A stretch of 64,000 bases of DNA, from the NCBI RefSeq assembly GCF_036017035.1, contig NZ_JAYXHS010000001.1:496001-560000 (forward strand), written 5' to 3'. Position 1 is the stretch's first letter. Every line of letters begins with the position of its first letter. This DNA is from Viridibacterium silvisoli (lineage in GTDB: Bacteria > Pseudomonadota > Gammaproteobacteria > Burkholderiales > Rhodocyclaceae). Shown piece after piece: positions 23,701-32,013 of the stretch. The notes under the pieces are model-generated. The model searched no databases. It was not told the DNA's origin and worked only from the letters and a program-made list of their open reading frames with translations. The position numbers were made by a program, and so were the translations under genes.

Positions 23701-25460
23701 TTGTTGTCGGTGTAGGTACCGATGTCGCGCAGCTTGGCCATGTCCTTGAAGTCGAGCACGGGCTGCGAGACTTCGAGGCGCATCGGCGGATTGATGTTGT
23801 TCAGGTCGAGCAGGTTCGGCTTCGGTCCGATAAAGGAGACGAGCGACATGACGATCTGTTCGCGGATCGGATCGATCGGCGGGTTCGTGACCTGTGCGAA
23901 CAATTGCTTGAAGTAGTTGTAGAGCGGCTTGAGCTTGTTGGACATGACGGCCAGCGGCGAGTCATTGCCCATCGAGCCAATCGCTTCTTCACCGTTCAGA
24001 GCCATCGGCGCCATCAGGAACTTGGTGTCTTCCTGCGTGTAGCCGAACGCCTGCTGGCGGTCGAGCAACGAAGCGCGTTCTTCGATCTTCGGCTCCGGGC
24101 CGTCGACTTCGTCGAGCTTGACCTGGATGCGCGAGATCCACTCACGGTAAGGCTTGGCGTTGGCCAGAGCGTCCTTGAGTTCCTTGTCGTCGATGATCCG
24201 GCCGGCTTCCATGTCGATGAGGAACATCTTGCCCGGCTGCAGGCGCCACTTCTTGACGATCTTGCTTTCCGGAATCGGCAGCACGCCGGATTCGGAGGCC
24301 ATGACAACCAGGTCATCTTCGGTGACGAGGTAACGCGCAGGACGCAGACCGTTGCGGTCCAGCGTGGCGCCGATCTGGCGGCCGTCGGTGAATGCGATGG
24401 CTGCGGGACCATCCCACGGCTCCATCATGGCAGCGTGGTATTCGTAGAACGCGCGACGGTTCTCGTCCATCAGCGAGTGCTGCTCCCAGGCCTCGGGGAT
24501 CATCATCATCGCTGCCTGGGCCAGCGGGTAGCCCGCCATGGTCAGCAACTCGACACAGTTGTCGAAAGTCGCCGTGTCCGATTGGCCTTCATATACCAGC
24601 GGGTAGAGCTTTTTCAGATCATCGCCGAGGACGGCGGACTTCATCACGCCTTCACGTGCGCGCAGCCAGTTGAAGTTGCCCTTCACCGTGTTGATTTCGC
24701 CGTTGTGGGCGATCATGCGATACGGGTGAGCAAGCGGCCATTCCGGGAAGGTGTTGGTCGAGAAACGTTGGTGAACCAGCGCCAGCGCGGACACGCAGCG
24801 CGGGTCGGCGAGGTCCTTGTAGTAGACGCCGACCTGCGTGGCCAGCAGCAGGCCTTTGTAGACGACGGTACGTGCCGACATCGACGGCACGAAGTACTCG
24901 GCGCCGTGCTTCAGCGCGAGACGCTGGATGGCGTGGCTGGCCAGCTTGCGGATGACGTACAGCTTGCGCTCAAGGGCTTCGGTGACCATGACGTCCGGAC
25001 CGCGACCGATGAAGATCTGGCGGATCGCGGGCTCCTTGGCACGCACGCGCGGCGACATGGGCATCTCGGCGTCGACCGGCACGTCGCGCCAGCCCAGAAC
25101 GACCTGTTTCTCGGCACGCACAGCGCGTTCGAGCTCCTGCTCGCAAGCCAGACGCGATGCCTGTTCCTTCGGCAGGAAGATCATGCCGACACCGTACTCG
25201 CCAGCCGGCGGCAGCTTCACGCCCTGCTTGGCCATCTCTTCGCGGTAGAAGCTGTCCGGAATCTGGATCAGGATACCGGCGCCGTCGCCCATCAACGGGT
25301 CGGCACCAACCGCACCACGGTGGTCAATGTTTTCCAGAATCTTCAGGCCGCCCTGTACGATCTCGTGGCTCTTCTTGCCCTTGATATGGGCAACAAAGCC
25401 TACGCCACAGGCATCATGTTCATTGGCTGGATCGTAAAGACCCTGAGCTTCCATCGTCAT
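20781..25460 (-). CDS. gltB: Glutamate synthase (NADPH) large subunit
   Basis: 1559 residues. The N-terminal class II glutamine amidotransferase domain uses Cys18 (DACGVGFVAHIKG) after removal of a 17-residue propeptide. Then come the central domain, the FMN/2-oxoglutarate synthase domain with the 3Fe-4S ligands in MRKCHLNTCPVGVATQD, and the C-terminal GXGXG beta-helix (AAVVEGTGDHGCEYMTGG). The start is the ATG at 25460, with AAGGAGT eight bases before; a longer frame to 25484 lacks such a site. GltB joins ammonia-derived glutamine nitrogen to 2-oxoglutarate. A good promoter lies 65-95 bp upstream, so gltBD can be transcribed apart from dgt. Confidence 0.97.
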   Translation of the reverse strand: MTMEAQGLYDPANEHDACGVGFVAHIKGKKSHEIVQGGLKILENIDHRGAVGADPLMGDGAGILIQIPDSFYREEMAKQGVKLPPAGEYGVGMIFLPKEQASRLACEQELERAVRAEKQVVLGWRDVPVDAEMPMSPRVRAKEPAIRQIFIGRGPDVMVTEALERKLYVIRKLASHAIQRLALKHGAEYFVPSMSARTVVYKGLLLATQVGVYYKDLADPRCVSALALVHQRFSTNTFPEWPLAHPYRMIAHNGEINTVKGNFNWLRAREGVMKSAVLGDDLKKLYPLVYEGQSDTATFDNCVELLTMAGYPLAQAAMMMIPEAWEQHSLMDENRRAFYEYHAAMMEPWDGPAAIAFTDGRQIGATLDRNGLRPARYLVTEDDLVVMASESGVLPIPESKIVKKWRLQPGKMFLIDMEAGRIIDDKELKDALANAKPYREWISRIQVKLDEVDGPEPKIEERASLLDRQQAFGYTQEDTKFLMAPMALNGEEAIGSMGNDSPLAVMSNKLKPLYNYFKQLFAQVTNPPIDPIREQIVMSLVSFIGPKPNLLDLNNINPPMRLEVSQPVLDFKDMAKLRDIGTYTDNKFKSFELNICYPVAWGKEGVEARIASLCAEAEDAVKSGYTILIISDRKMDAENVAIPALLATSAIHQHLVKKGMRTSTGLVVETGSAREVHHFALLAGYGAEAVHPYLAMETMRDMAKGMPADIGPDKVVKNYVKAIGKGLQKVMSKMGISTYMSYCGAQIFEAIGLNKELVDKYFRGTPSNVEGIGIFEVAEEAIRLHNEAFGLSPVLSNALDAGGEYAFRIRGEEHMWTPDSIAKLQHSTRSGSFQSYKEYAQLINDQSKRHMTLRGLFEFKLDPSKAISIDEVESAKEIVKRFATGAMSLGSISTEAHATLAIAMNRIGGKSNTGEGGEDPKRYINEMKGVFIKKGESLASVLGKDVIERDVPLEEGDSLRSRIKQVASGRFGVTAEYLSSADQIQIKMAQGAKPGEGGQLPGGKVSEYIGKLRFSVPGVGLISPPPHHDIYSIEDLAQLIHDLKNVNPKADISVKLVSEVGVGTVAAGVAKCKADHVVIAGHDGGTGASPLSSIKHAGSPWELGLAETQQTLVLNGLRDRIIVQADGQMKTGRDVIIGAMLGAEEFGFATAPLVVEGCIMMRKCHLNTCPVGVATQDPELRKKFSGKPEHVVNFFFFIAEEVRELMAQLGIRKFTDLIGRTDLLDKKKAIEHWKAKGLDFSKIFHQPDVPADAARFAVIKQDHLLEKALDLKLIEKAKPALDKAERVSFISPIINVNRSVGAMLSGEVAKKYGHAGLPDDTIHIQLNGTAGQSFAAFLAHGVTLDLVGEGNDYVGKGMAGGRVIVRCPNDFRGFGPEHIIVGNTVLFGATGGEAHFNGVAGERFAVRNSGAAAVVEGTGDHGCEYMTGGTVVVLGDTGRNFAAGMSGGVAYIYDPQGMFEGRCNLAMVDLERVLPTAEQTDKMEKAIWHSQKRGSAQEADEVILRRMIESHFRYTGSFRAKTLLENWPESRAAFVKVMPKEYRRALKEINAAATQPVSA

Positions 25461-25524
25461 TTCGCTACTCCTTGCCGGATTCAACAGCCGGGGCCGCTAA
25501 GGGCACCAACTGACACAGGCTTGA

Positions 25525-25553
25525 AATATAAGACCTGACGCTATGCATTCCAA
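25525..25553 (-). promoter_or_regulatory. Putative sigma70 promoter of gltBD
   Basis: On the minus strand TTGGAA (25553-25548) and TATATT (25530-25525) are 17 bases apart. Initiation would be about 25518, giving a leader of about 58 nt before gltB. The site lies between gltB and the transposase gene. Confidence 0.55.
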
Positions 25554-25756
25554 GGATTATTAATAGGGGTCAGAGTGTAAATATACAAAGCACAAAGACA
25601 GTGCGGTTTTTAAATAGGGACAGATTATTTTGCGCTCTAACGGTGCGCAAATTGCGCTTGCTGAGGGAGAAAGGACGACCGTACCCGATCCACCACTACG
25701 GCGGCACGCCACGATGTACTCGAGGAGAGCCTCTGATCCGCACTCGCGGGAAAGAC

Positions 25757-26446
25757 TCAGGAAATAACGCTGCGCCGGGGACGCCCCTTGGGAAGGGGAG
25801 CCGTGCGACGGTTGGCGCTGGCTTCGCTGACCAGATCCGACTCGCCCAGCATCCAGCCACGGTGGGCTGCATAGCGGATGGCAGTCAGCTCATCGTTCGG
25901 TTCGCCCGCCTCAAGCATGGCGCGATAGGTCGCCTGTCGCTCGAAAGGTGTATTGCCGAGCGCCCAATAGCGCTCGTGGTCGGTCACAAGAGGCTCGGAT
26001 GTCAGACCGAAGTGATGGCGACAGCTCGACCAGGGGTAATGCTCCGCCGCAGTGACCAGACCGCTGCGCACAGGATTGAGTTCGATGTAACGATAGCAAG
26101 CCAGCACATATTGCTTCGGCTCGATCACGGTCGAACGATAACGCCCTTCCCACAGGGTGCCGGTACGCCCATGGCGATCATTGAAGTAGCGCACATAGCG
26201 TCGCCCCAGGCGCTGCATCAAGCTGCCCGCCGCCCCCTCCTCACCTGCGGCAACCAGCAAATGGACATGATTGGGCATCAGCACATAGGCATGCACGGGC
26301 AGCCCTACTTCGCGCGCTGCATTCCGCAGGAAATCGCGATAGCAAGCATAGTCGGCTTCGTCCGAGAAAATGCCGATGCCATTGTTGCCGCGCTGGAGCA
26401 GCAGCTGCGGCAAACCAGGAACATGAAGGCGGGAGAGGCGACTCAT
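25757..26446 (-). mobile_element. REP-associated tyrosine transposase (RAYT), Y1_Tnp/HUH
   Basis: 229 residues, a full-length RAYT-type protein. It begins SRLSRLHVPGLPQLLLQRGNN, has the HUH motif in LMPNHVHLLV (about 56-65), the candidate tyrosine in VRYFNDRHGRTGTLWEGRY, and the RAYT tail YIELNPVRSGLV ... YPWSS. These are single-copy, domesticated-looking relatives of IS200/IS605 transposases linked to REP palindromes. It sits inside the otherwise conserved dgt-gltB junction. Flanking DNA downstream (25561-25630) carries TAGGGGTCAGAGT and ATAGGGACAGATT, motifs often found beside such genes. No clear terminal repeats are visible. Confidence 0.9.
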
Positions 26447-26510
26447 GGCGGGATGTTAGCCCGGATCAGGCCAGGGTCTGTGCCACACGGAACGAACACA
26501 GGTGGCGGAT

Positions 26511-27632
26511 CTAGCCGATGGCAAACAAGCGCTGATGCTCTTTCATTGCATAGCGATCCGTCATGCCGGCAATGTAGTCGGCAATGGCGCGCGCCTTGTC
26601 TTCGCGGGCTCGCTGCTGGAACTTCGGCGGCAGCAAGCGCACATCACCCATGAAGGCCTCGAACAGCTCTGTAATGACGCGCTTGGCCTTGCTCATTTCA
26701 CGCAGGACCTGGAAGTGCCAGTAGAGGTTCTCTCGCAGGAAGCGCTGTAGCTGCAACAGCTCCTCACGCATGGCGCCGGAGAAGGCTACAAGCGGGGCCG
26801 CCGCACGCACATCAGCGATGGTCTCTATGCCCGCAGCGGCAATGTTCTGCGTCGTCTGACTGATGAGATCCAGCGCGAAGTCGTTGATCATGCGCCGTAC
26901 GGTCTCATGAATCAGACGTCGCCCGGCAAGCCCCGGATATTGCGCCTTGAGTGCCATGCTGTGACGCGCGAACGGCTCCACCTGTTCGAGCTGCTCGAGC
27001 GTAATCAAGCCTGCGCGCAAGCCATCATCCACGTCGTGATTGTTGTAGGCCACCGCGTCGGCCAGATTGCACAGCTGTGCCTCGAGCGAAGGCTGCGTCT
27101 TGTCCAGAAAGCGCTGACCGACATCGCCGAGGAGCGCCGCATTCTTCAGCGAGCAGTGCTTGAGGATGCCCTCACGCGTTTCGAAGGTCAGATTGAGGCC
27201 GTCAAACTCTGCGTAGCGCTCTTCGAGGAGATCGACGATACGCAAGGACTGCAGGTTGTGCTCAAAGCCCCCGTACTCGCGCATGCAGTCATTCAAGGCA
27301 TCTTGGCCAGCATGGCCGAATGGCGTGTGGCCAAGATCGTGCGATAGGGAAATCGCTTCGACCAGATCTTCGTTGAGCCGGAGCGCCCGCGCGAGCGAGC
27401 GCGCGATCTGCGCAACCTCGATGCTGTGCGTGAGGCGCGTACGGAACAGATCACCTTCGTGATTGACGAAAACCTGCGTCTTGTACTCGAGGCGCCTGAA
27501 AGCCGTGCAATGGATGACGCGATCACGATCGCGCTGGAACTGACTACGGGACGAAGGCGACGGCTCGTTCACCGCACGACCATGACTATTGTCGTCGGAC
27601 ACGGCGTAGGGCGCGAGCAGTCCGTTACTCAT
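26511..27632 (-). CDS. dgt: dGTPase-like deoxynucleotide triphosphohydrolase
   Basis: 373 residues of the HD-domain dGTPase family. Metal-binding residues are visible in FRTRLTHSIEVAQIARSLA (H) and AISLSHDLGHTPFGHAGQ (HD), with the downstream NLADAVAYNNHDVDDG supplying the last Asp. It hydrolyses dGTP, or dNTPs more widely in this subgroup, to the deoxynucleoside and triphosphate. The ATG at 27632 follows the aroB stop by one base (TGAGATG), so translation is coupled; a longer in-frame start at 27683 would lie inside aroB. Order aroK-aroB-dgt is conserved in betaproteobacteria. Confidence 0.93.
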   Translation of the reverse strand: MSNGLLAPYAVSDDNSHGRAVNEPSPSSRSQFQRDRDRVIHCTAFRRLEYKTQVFVNHEGDLFRTRLTHSIEVAQIARSLARALRLNEDLVEAISLSHDLGHTPFGHAGQDALNDCMREYGGFEHNLQSLRIVDLLEERYAEFDGLNLTFETREGILKHCSLKNAALLGDVGQRFLDKTQPSLEAQLCNLADAVAYNNHDVDDGLRAGLITLEQLEQVEPFARHSMALKAQYPGLAGRRLIHETVRRMINDFALDLISQTTQNIAAAGIETIADVRAAAPLVAFSGAMREELLQLQRFLRENLYWHFQVLREMSKAKRVITELFEAFMGDVRLLPPKFQQRAREDKARAIADYIAGMTDRYAMKEHQRLFAIG

Positions 27633-27633
27633 C

Positions 27634-28728
27634 TCAGTCACTGCATGCAGCAATAGCTGCCTTGATATCTGCAAGAGACGCATCGTCGCGAATCACGGCA
27701 CGGCCGATCTGCTCCAGCAGGATCAGCCGCATGCGTCCGTCTTCGACCTTCTTGTCGTGGCGCATCAAATCGACATAGCGATCAACACCCAGTGCAGGCC
27801 CGGCCACTGGCAGGCCTGCTCGCGCAAACAAGCGACGCACACGTTCAACATCTGCCGCACTGAGCATGCCAAGCCGTGCGGACAGCTCGGCCGCCATGAT
27901 CGTGCCGGCGGCAACGGCTTCGCCGTGTAACCAGGCGCCATAGCCCATGCCCGTCTCGATGGCATGCCCGAAGGTGTGACCCAGATTGAGATGCGCGCGC
28001 TCGCCTTGCTCGGTCTCATCTGCAATCACGACCGTTGCCTTGATGCGGCAATTCCACTCAACCGCCTCGGCCAGCAAATCCACATCACAGGCCAGAAGCC
28101 CGTCCATGTTCGCTTCCAGCCAATCCACGCGCGCTGCATCGCGAATCAAAGCGTGCTTGATGACCTCTGCCAGACCTGCGCGTAACTCGCGAATCGGCAG
28201 CGTGCGCAAGGTACCAACATCCGCGAGCACCAGCTTGGGCTGGTAGAACGCGCCAATCATGTTCTTGCCAAGCGGGTGATTAATGGCCGTCTTGCCACCG
28301 ACCGACGAATCGACCTGCGACAGCAAGGTCGTCGGCACCTGAATGAAAGGCACGCCACGCTGGTAAGCTGCCGCCGCAAAGCCGGTCATGTCTCCAATGA
28401 CGCCGCCCCCCAAGGCAACCATCGTCACCGAACGCTCACACCGGGCCTCAAGCAGCCCGGTGAAAATCAGGTTGAGCGTCTCCCAGTTTTTATTCGCCTC
28501 ACCATCCGGCAAGACGATGGGAGTGACTGCCACGCCCGCATCACGCAAGGACGCAGACAAGGCTTCAAGATAGATTGGGCCAACCACGTCGTTCGTGACG
28601 ATCGCCACACGCGGGCGCTTGAGATACGGCACGATCAACTCTGCCTGCGATAGCAAACCGTGGCCAATACGGATCGGATACGCGCGGCTACCCAGCGCTA
28701 CGTCGAGTGTGCGCACTGCTTTTCCCAT
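27634..28728 (-). CDS. aroB: 3-dehydroquinate synthase
   Basis: 364 residues. Second enzyme of the shikimate pathway: converts DAHP to 3-dehydroquinate with NAD and a divalent metal. Visible motifs are the NAD-binding ALGGGVIGDMTGFAAAAYQRG, VPTTLLSQVDSSVGGKTAIN, KNMIGAFYQP, and the metal ligands in LNLGHTFGHAIE and GEAVAAG. The start overlaps the end of aroK by about 31 bases. Part of aroK-aroB-dgt. Confidence 0.97.
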   Translation of the reverse strand: MGKAVRTLDVALGSRAYPIRIGHGLLSQAELIVPYLKRPRVAIVTNDVVGPIYLEALSASLRDAGVAVTPIVLPDGEANKNWETLNLIFTGLLEARCERSVTMVALGGGVIGDMTGFAAAAYQRGVPFIQVPTTLLSQVDSSVGGKTAINHPLGKNMIGAFYQPKLVLADVGTLRTLPIRELRAGLAEVIKHALIRDAARVDWLEANMDGLLACDVDLLAEAVEWNCRIKATVVIADETEQGERAHLNLGHTFGHAIETGMGYGAWLHGEAVAAGTIMAAELSARLGMLSAADVERVRRLFARAGLPVAGPALGVDRYVDLMRHDKKVEDGRMRLILLEQIGRAVIRDDASLADIKAAIAACSD

Positions 28729-29234
28729 TCTCTGAGGATGCGGCCAACTGCCGCTTGTGAATTGTTGCGTGCGCCATCAATGATGATGTCCGCGACTTCC
28801 CGATACAGCGCATCCCGCTGTTCCCGCAAACCATCCAGCTTGGCTCGTGGATCCGCCACCTGCAGCAAAGGACGATTGGTATCGTGCCGAGTACGATCCA
28901 GCAGGACATGCGTAGGCACATCGAGATAGATCACCCAGCCGGTGCTCATCAGCACCTTGCGAGTACCAGAGTCCAGAATGGCCCCACCACCAGTGGCCAG
29001 GACGATGCCCGCATGCTGAGACAGCTCTTCGATCACGGAGGCTTCGCGCTTGCGAAAGCCCTCTTCGCCTTCCATCTCGAAGATTACCGGGATGCGCACG
29101 CCCGTCCGATGCTCGATCTCATGGTCAGAATCGATGAAGCGGCGGCCCAAGCGGCGCGCCAAGGCACGACCAATCGTGGTCTTGCCCGAACCCATGAGTC
29201 CTACCAGGTAGATGTTGCCAGACTGGATATTCAC
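28698..29234 (-). CDS. aroK: Shikimate kinase
   Basis: 178 residues. Walker A GLMGSGKTT (about 12-20), the shikimate-binding DSDHEIE (Asp37 region) and GFRKREASVI, and the central LATGGGAIL loop are all present, as is the lid RPLL. It phosphorylates shikimate with ATP. It begins the aroK-aroB-dgt run and is separated from pilQ by a terminator-like hairpin, so it may have its own promoter or rely on read-through from the pil operon. Confidence 0.96.
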   Translation of the reverse strand: MNIQSGNIYLVGLMGSGKTTIGRALARRLGRRFIDSDHEIEHRTGVRIPVIFEMEGEEGFRKREASVIEELSQHAGIVLATGGGAILDSGTRKVLMSTGWVIYLDVPTHVLLDRTRHDTNRPLLQVADPRAKLDGLREQRDALYREVADIIIDGARNNSQAAVGRILREWEKQCAHST

Positions 29235-29265
29235 GACGCGATTCTAGCAGTCCGCGCTGATCGGG

Positions 29266-29305
29266 CAAAAAATAAAGCCGCTGCAGGCTCACGCCTGAAG
29301 CGGCT
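29266..29305 (-). terminator. Intrinsic terminator after pilQ
   Basis: On the minus strand AGCCGCTTCAGGC-GTGA-GCCTGCAGCGGCT is followed by TTATTTTTT. One mismatch in the stem. It lies about 20 bases beyond the pilQ stop and about 35 bases before the aroK start. Confidence 0.85.
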
Positions 29306-29323
29306 CTACGAGGGCAACCTCGC

Positions 29324-31462
29324 TTAGCGCAATGCTGTCTGCTCGGTCAGGATGCGTGGCGTGATGAACACCAGCAACTCAGTCTTGGTGTCAGAACGTT
29401 CATTTTCACGGAACAGATAGCCCAGGATCGGAAGGTCTCCGAGCAACGGGATCTTGTTCGTAATGTTCTTCGTATCCTGTTGGTAGATACCGCCCAGCAC
29501 AACCGTGCCGCCGTTTTCAACCAGAACTTGGGTGCTCACGTGCTTGGTATCGATTGCGATCCCTGAACTGGTGGAGAGCAAGGTATTTGGCGAATCCTTG
29601 TTCACATCGACGGTCAGAGCGATTCTTCCGTCAGGCGTCACTTGTGGTTTCACCTTGAGCGACAGATTGGCTTTGCGGAAAGAGACCGCGGTCGCACCCG
29701 AACTTGTCGCCAACTGGTAAGGCAATTCAACACCCTGCTCAATCAAGGCTTCCATCTGGTCAGATGTCATGACACGGGGTCGGGAAACAATCTTGCCGCG
29801 GCCATCAGCCTCCAACGCGGAAATCTCCAAGCCCAAGTATCGCGTTCCCGCAGCATTATAGAGAATCGATGAGATCTGACCCGCAGCCTTCCCCGCAATT
29901 GCCGGTGCGGGTAAATTCACAGCCTGACCATCAGTCAAGAAATTAGGTTTGGTTTCGACGATACCTGCTTGATAGGACGTAGAACCGATACCTGCACCTA
30001 CAGTAGTTTTGGGCAGACCGTTATATGTATTGCCCAGCAAGCCCAGGAAGCTGAGACGCACACCCAGATTGCGGGCAAAGCTATCTGAAGCTTCGACGAT
30101 CTGAGCTTCGATCAACACCTGCTTCACCGGTACGTCGATCTCACCGATAATGCGGCGCAATTCTTCGAGGCGCGCAGCTACGTCCGTGACGAACAGTTTA
30201 TTGCTGCGCTCATCAACGATCACAACGCCACGCTTTGACAGCATGGTGTTTTCCTTCTTGGTCAAGAAGTCGAAGATCGCTGTAGCCTTGTGGTAATTGA
30301 TCTGGAAGTTCTCTGTACGCAGCGGTTCCAGGTCCGCAATCTGAGCCTTCGAATCGAGCTCCAGCTTCTCACGGGCAGCCAGTTCGTCACGCGGCGCAAT
30401 CCAGATTACATTGCCGTTCTTGCGCATATCCAGCCCCTTGGCCTGGAGGATGATTTCCAGAGCCTGATCCCAAGGCACATCCTTGAGACGAAGCGTCAGC
30501 GCACCACTCACCGAATCGCTGGTGATGATGTTGAAGTTCGTGAAGTCCGCAATCACTTGCAGCACAGAGCGCACATCGATGTTCTGGAAATTCAGCGACA
30601 GCTTCTCGCCCGCATACTTCGGCGTCCGGCCGCTGCCTTGCACCAGCTTGTTCGGATCCTCTTTGACAGCCTTGACTTCAATTACGAACTGGCTGTCCGT
30701 CTGATACGCATTGTGCTCCCACAGACCTTTCGGACTGATCACCATACGTACCGCGGTGCCGTTCTGCGTCGTGACCACCGTATTTACCGGCGTAGCAAAA
30801 TCAGTCACATCAAGACTGCGGCGGAGATTGTCGGGCAAAGCCGTCTTGAGGAATTCAACAACAAGGTTGCCACCTTGTTGGCGGATATCGATGCCGGTAT
30901 TGGCATCCGACAGATCGACCACGACTCGACCTTCACCGTCCTTACCGCGACGGAAATTTACATCCCGAACCTTATGCGCATCCGGACCTCCTTGTTGCTC
31001 GGCAAAACGCGCAGTCGTTGTGGCTTCCGGTGATTTCGCGGTTGCTGCCGCCAGCGTAATCACGAGATCGCGGCCTTCAATGCTGGTGGAATAGCTGAGG
31101 GTACGCGCCAGATTGAGCACGAGCCGCGTGCGATCCGCCACCTGAACCAGATTGGCGCTCCGCAGATCGCCTTCATTCAATGAAATAGCAGTACGGCCAG
31201 TCCCGTTCAATGTGCCGGGAAAATCGATAGCCACTCGCGACGGATTGGAAACACTGAAGCTGCCGACCTGCGCCCCAAGCGGCTCTTTGAGCGTCACCCG
31301 CACCACGAGATTGCCGCTGACCTGGCTTGCCTTGACCGTTTCGATCGAGTTCTTGCCAGACACAGTAGCCGCAGATGCGGGCTGCTGTGCACTCGACACC
31401 CCTGCAAACAGGGAAAGGATGGCAACTACAGCTAGCGCCTGGATTTTTTGAGAAGTTTTCAT
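29324..31462 (-). CDS. pilQ: Type IV pilus secretin PilQ
   Basis: 712 residues with a signal peptide (about 1-25). Two AMIN domains at the N-terminus (LVVRVTLKEPLGAQVGSF and a second with DIRQQGGNLVVEF) bind peptidoglycan. An STN/N0 domain follows (KLSLNFQNIDVRSVLQVIADFTNFNIIT), then an N1 domain (KQVLIEAQIVEASDSFARNLG) and the secretin core with VELPYQLATSSGATAVSFRKA and the final LLVFITPRIL. It forms the outer-membrane pore for the pilus. The ATG overlaps the pilP stop by four bases and has GGAGGC upstream. Last gene of pilMNOPQ. Confidence 0.97.
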   Translation of the reverse strand: MKTSQKIQALAVVAILSLFAGVSSAQQPASAATVSGKNSIETVKASQVSGNLVVRVTLKEPLGAQVGSFSVSNPSRVAIDFPGTLNGTGRTAISLNEGDLRSANLVQVADRTRLVLNLARTLSYSTSIEGRDLVITLAAATAKSPEATTTARFAEQQGGPDAHKVRDVNFRRGKDGEGRVVVDLSDANTGIDIRQQGGNLVVEFLKTALPDNLRRSLDVTDFATPVNTVVTTQNGTAVRMVISPKGLWEHNAYQTDSQFVIEVKAVKEDPNKLVQGSGRTPKYAGEKLSLNFQNIDVRSVLQVIADFTNFNIITSDSVSGALTLRLKDVPWDQALEIILQAKGLDMRKNGNVIWIAPRDELAAREKLELDSKAQIADLEPLRTENFQINYHKATAIFDFLTKKENTMLSKRGVVIVDERSNKLFVTDVAARLEELRRIIGEIDVPVKQVLIEAQIVEASDSFARNLGVRLSFLGLLGNTYNGLPKTTVGAGIGSTSYQAGIVETKPNFLTDGQAVNLPAPAIAGKAAGQISSILYNAAGTRYLGLEISALEADGRGKIVSRPRVMTSDQMEALIEQGVELPYQLATSSGATAVSFRKANLSLKVKPQVTPDGRIALTVDVNKDSPNTLLSTSSGIAIDTKHVSTQVLVENGGTVVLGGIYQQDTKNITNKIPLLGDLPILGYLFRENERSDTKTELLVFITPRILTEQTALR

Positions 31463-32013
31463 CGCTTTGCCTCCTGCTCCTGCAGTTGCATAGTACCCAT
31501 CCGTTCGACCCAGTCGCCATTGGCGTCTTCGATCAATTCCTTAAGGGCTAATTCGGTTTCAGAAATTTTGGTCACGAGCCCGAAGTTCTGCCCGATATAG
31601 TTACCAGTGCGTATCTGGTAGATAGTCTTGTCGGCCTGAACCAGGGCAACAGGCTTACCGTCTTTCGAAATCATCATCCCCACCAGCTTGAGCGACTCGA
31701 GCGGATATGCCTCAAGCGGCTCACGACGACGATTCGTGTCTGGGCGGTTAGCGCCTGCACCACGCTTTTCCGGATCCAGCTTTGATGCTAGGAAGGGATC
31801 TCCCACTGTTGCAGAATCAAAATCTACAACCGCAAAGGTTTTCAGCTGCGGCAGCGGCGGCACCCGACCACGCATATTCGCCTGCTCCGCCTGCATCCAG
31901 TTCTTGATGTCCTGATGTTCGTCAGCGCCACAAGCGGACAGGAGTAGCGCCAGCGTCAGGACAGCAAGGCCGCCCCCAAAGCTTGAGTGACACTTGAGCA
32001 TCACCGTCCTCAT
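31459..32013 (-). CDS. pilP: Type IV pilus lipoprotein PilP
   Basis: 184 residues with the lipobox LLLSACG near residue 28. Residues 35-100 are the natively extended region rich in Arg and Pro; the C-terminal beta domain (ESLKLVGMMISKDGKPVALVQADKTIYQIRTGNYIGQNFG) is the HR domain that docks on PilQ. It links the inner-membrane PilN-PilO pair to the secretin. Four-base overlaps (ATGA) join it to pilO and pilQ, so translation is coupled. Confidence 0.96.
   Translation of the reverse strand: MRTVMLKCHSSFGGGLAVLTLALLLSACGADEHQDIKNWMQAEQANMRGRVPPLPQLKTFAVVDFDSATVGDPFLASKLDPEKRGAGANRPDTNRRREPLEAYPLESLKLVGMMISKDGKPVALVQADKTIYQIRTGNYIGQNFGLVTKISETELALKELIEDANGDWVERMGTMQLQEQEAKR

Noticed and set aside
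20928..25538. A 1536-codon open frame on the plus strand opposite gltB
   Set aside because: It is the antisense shadow of gltB in GC-rich DNA; its protein is rich in Arg, His and Val with no domain, and gltB is unmistakable.
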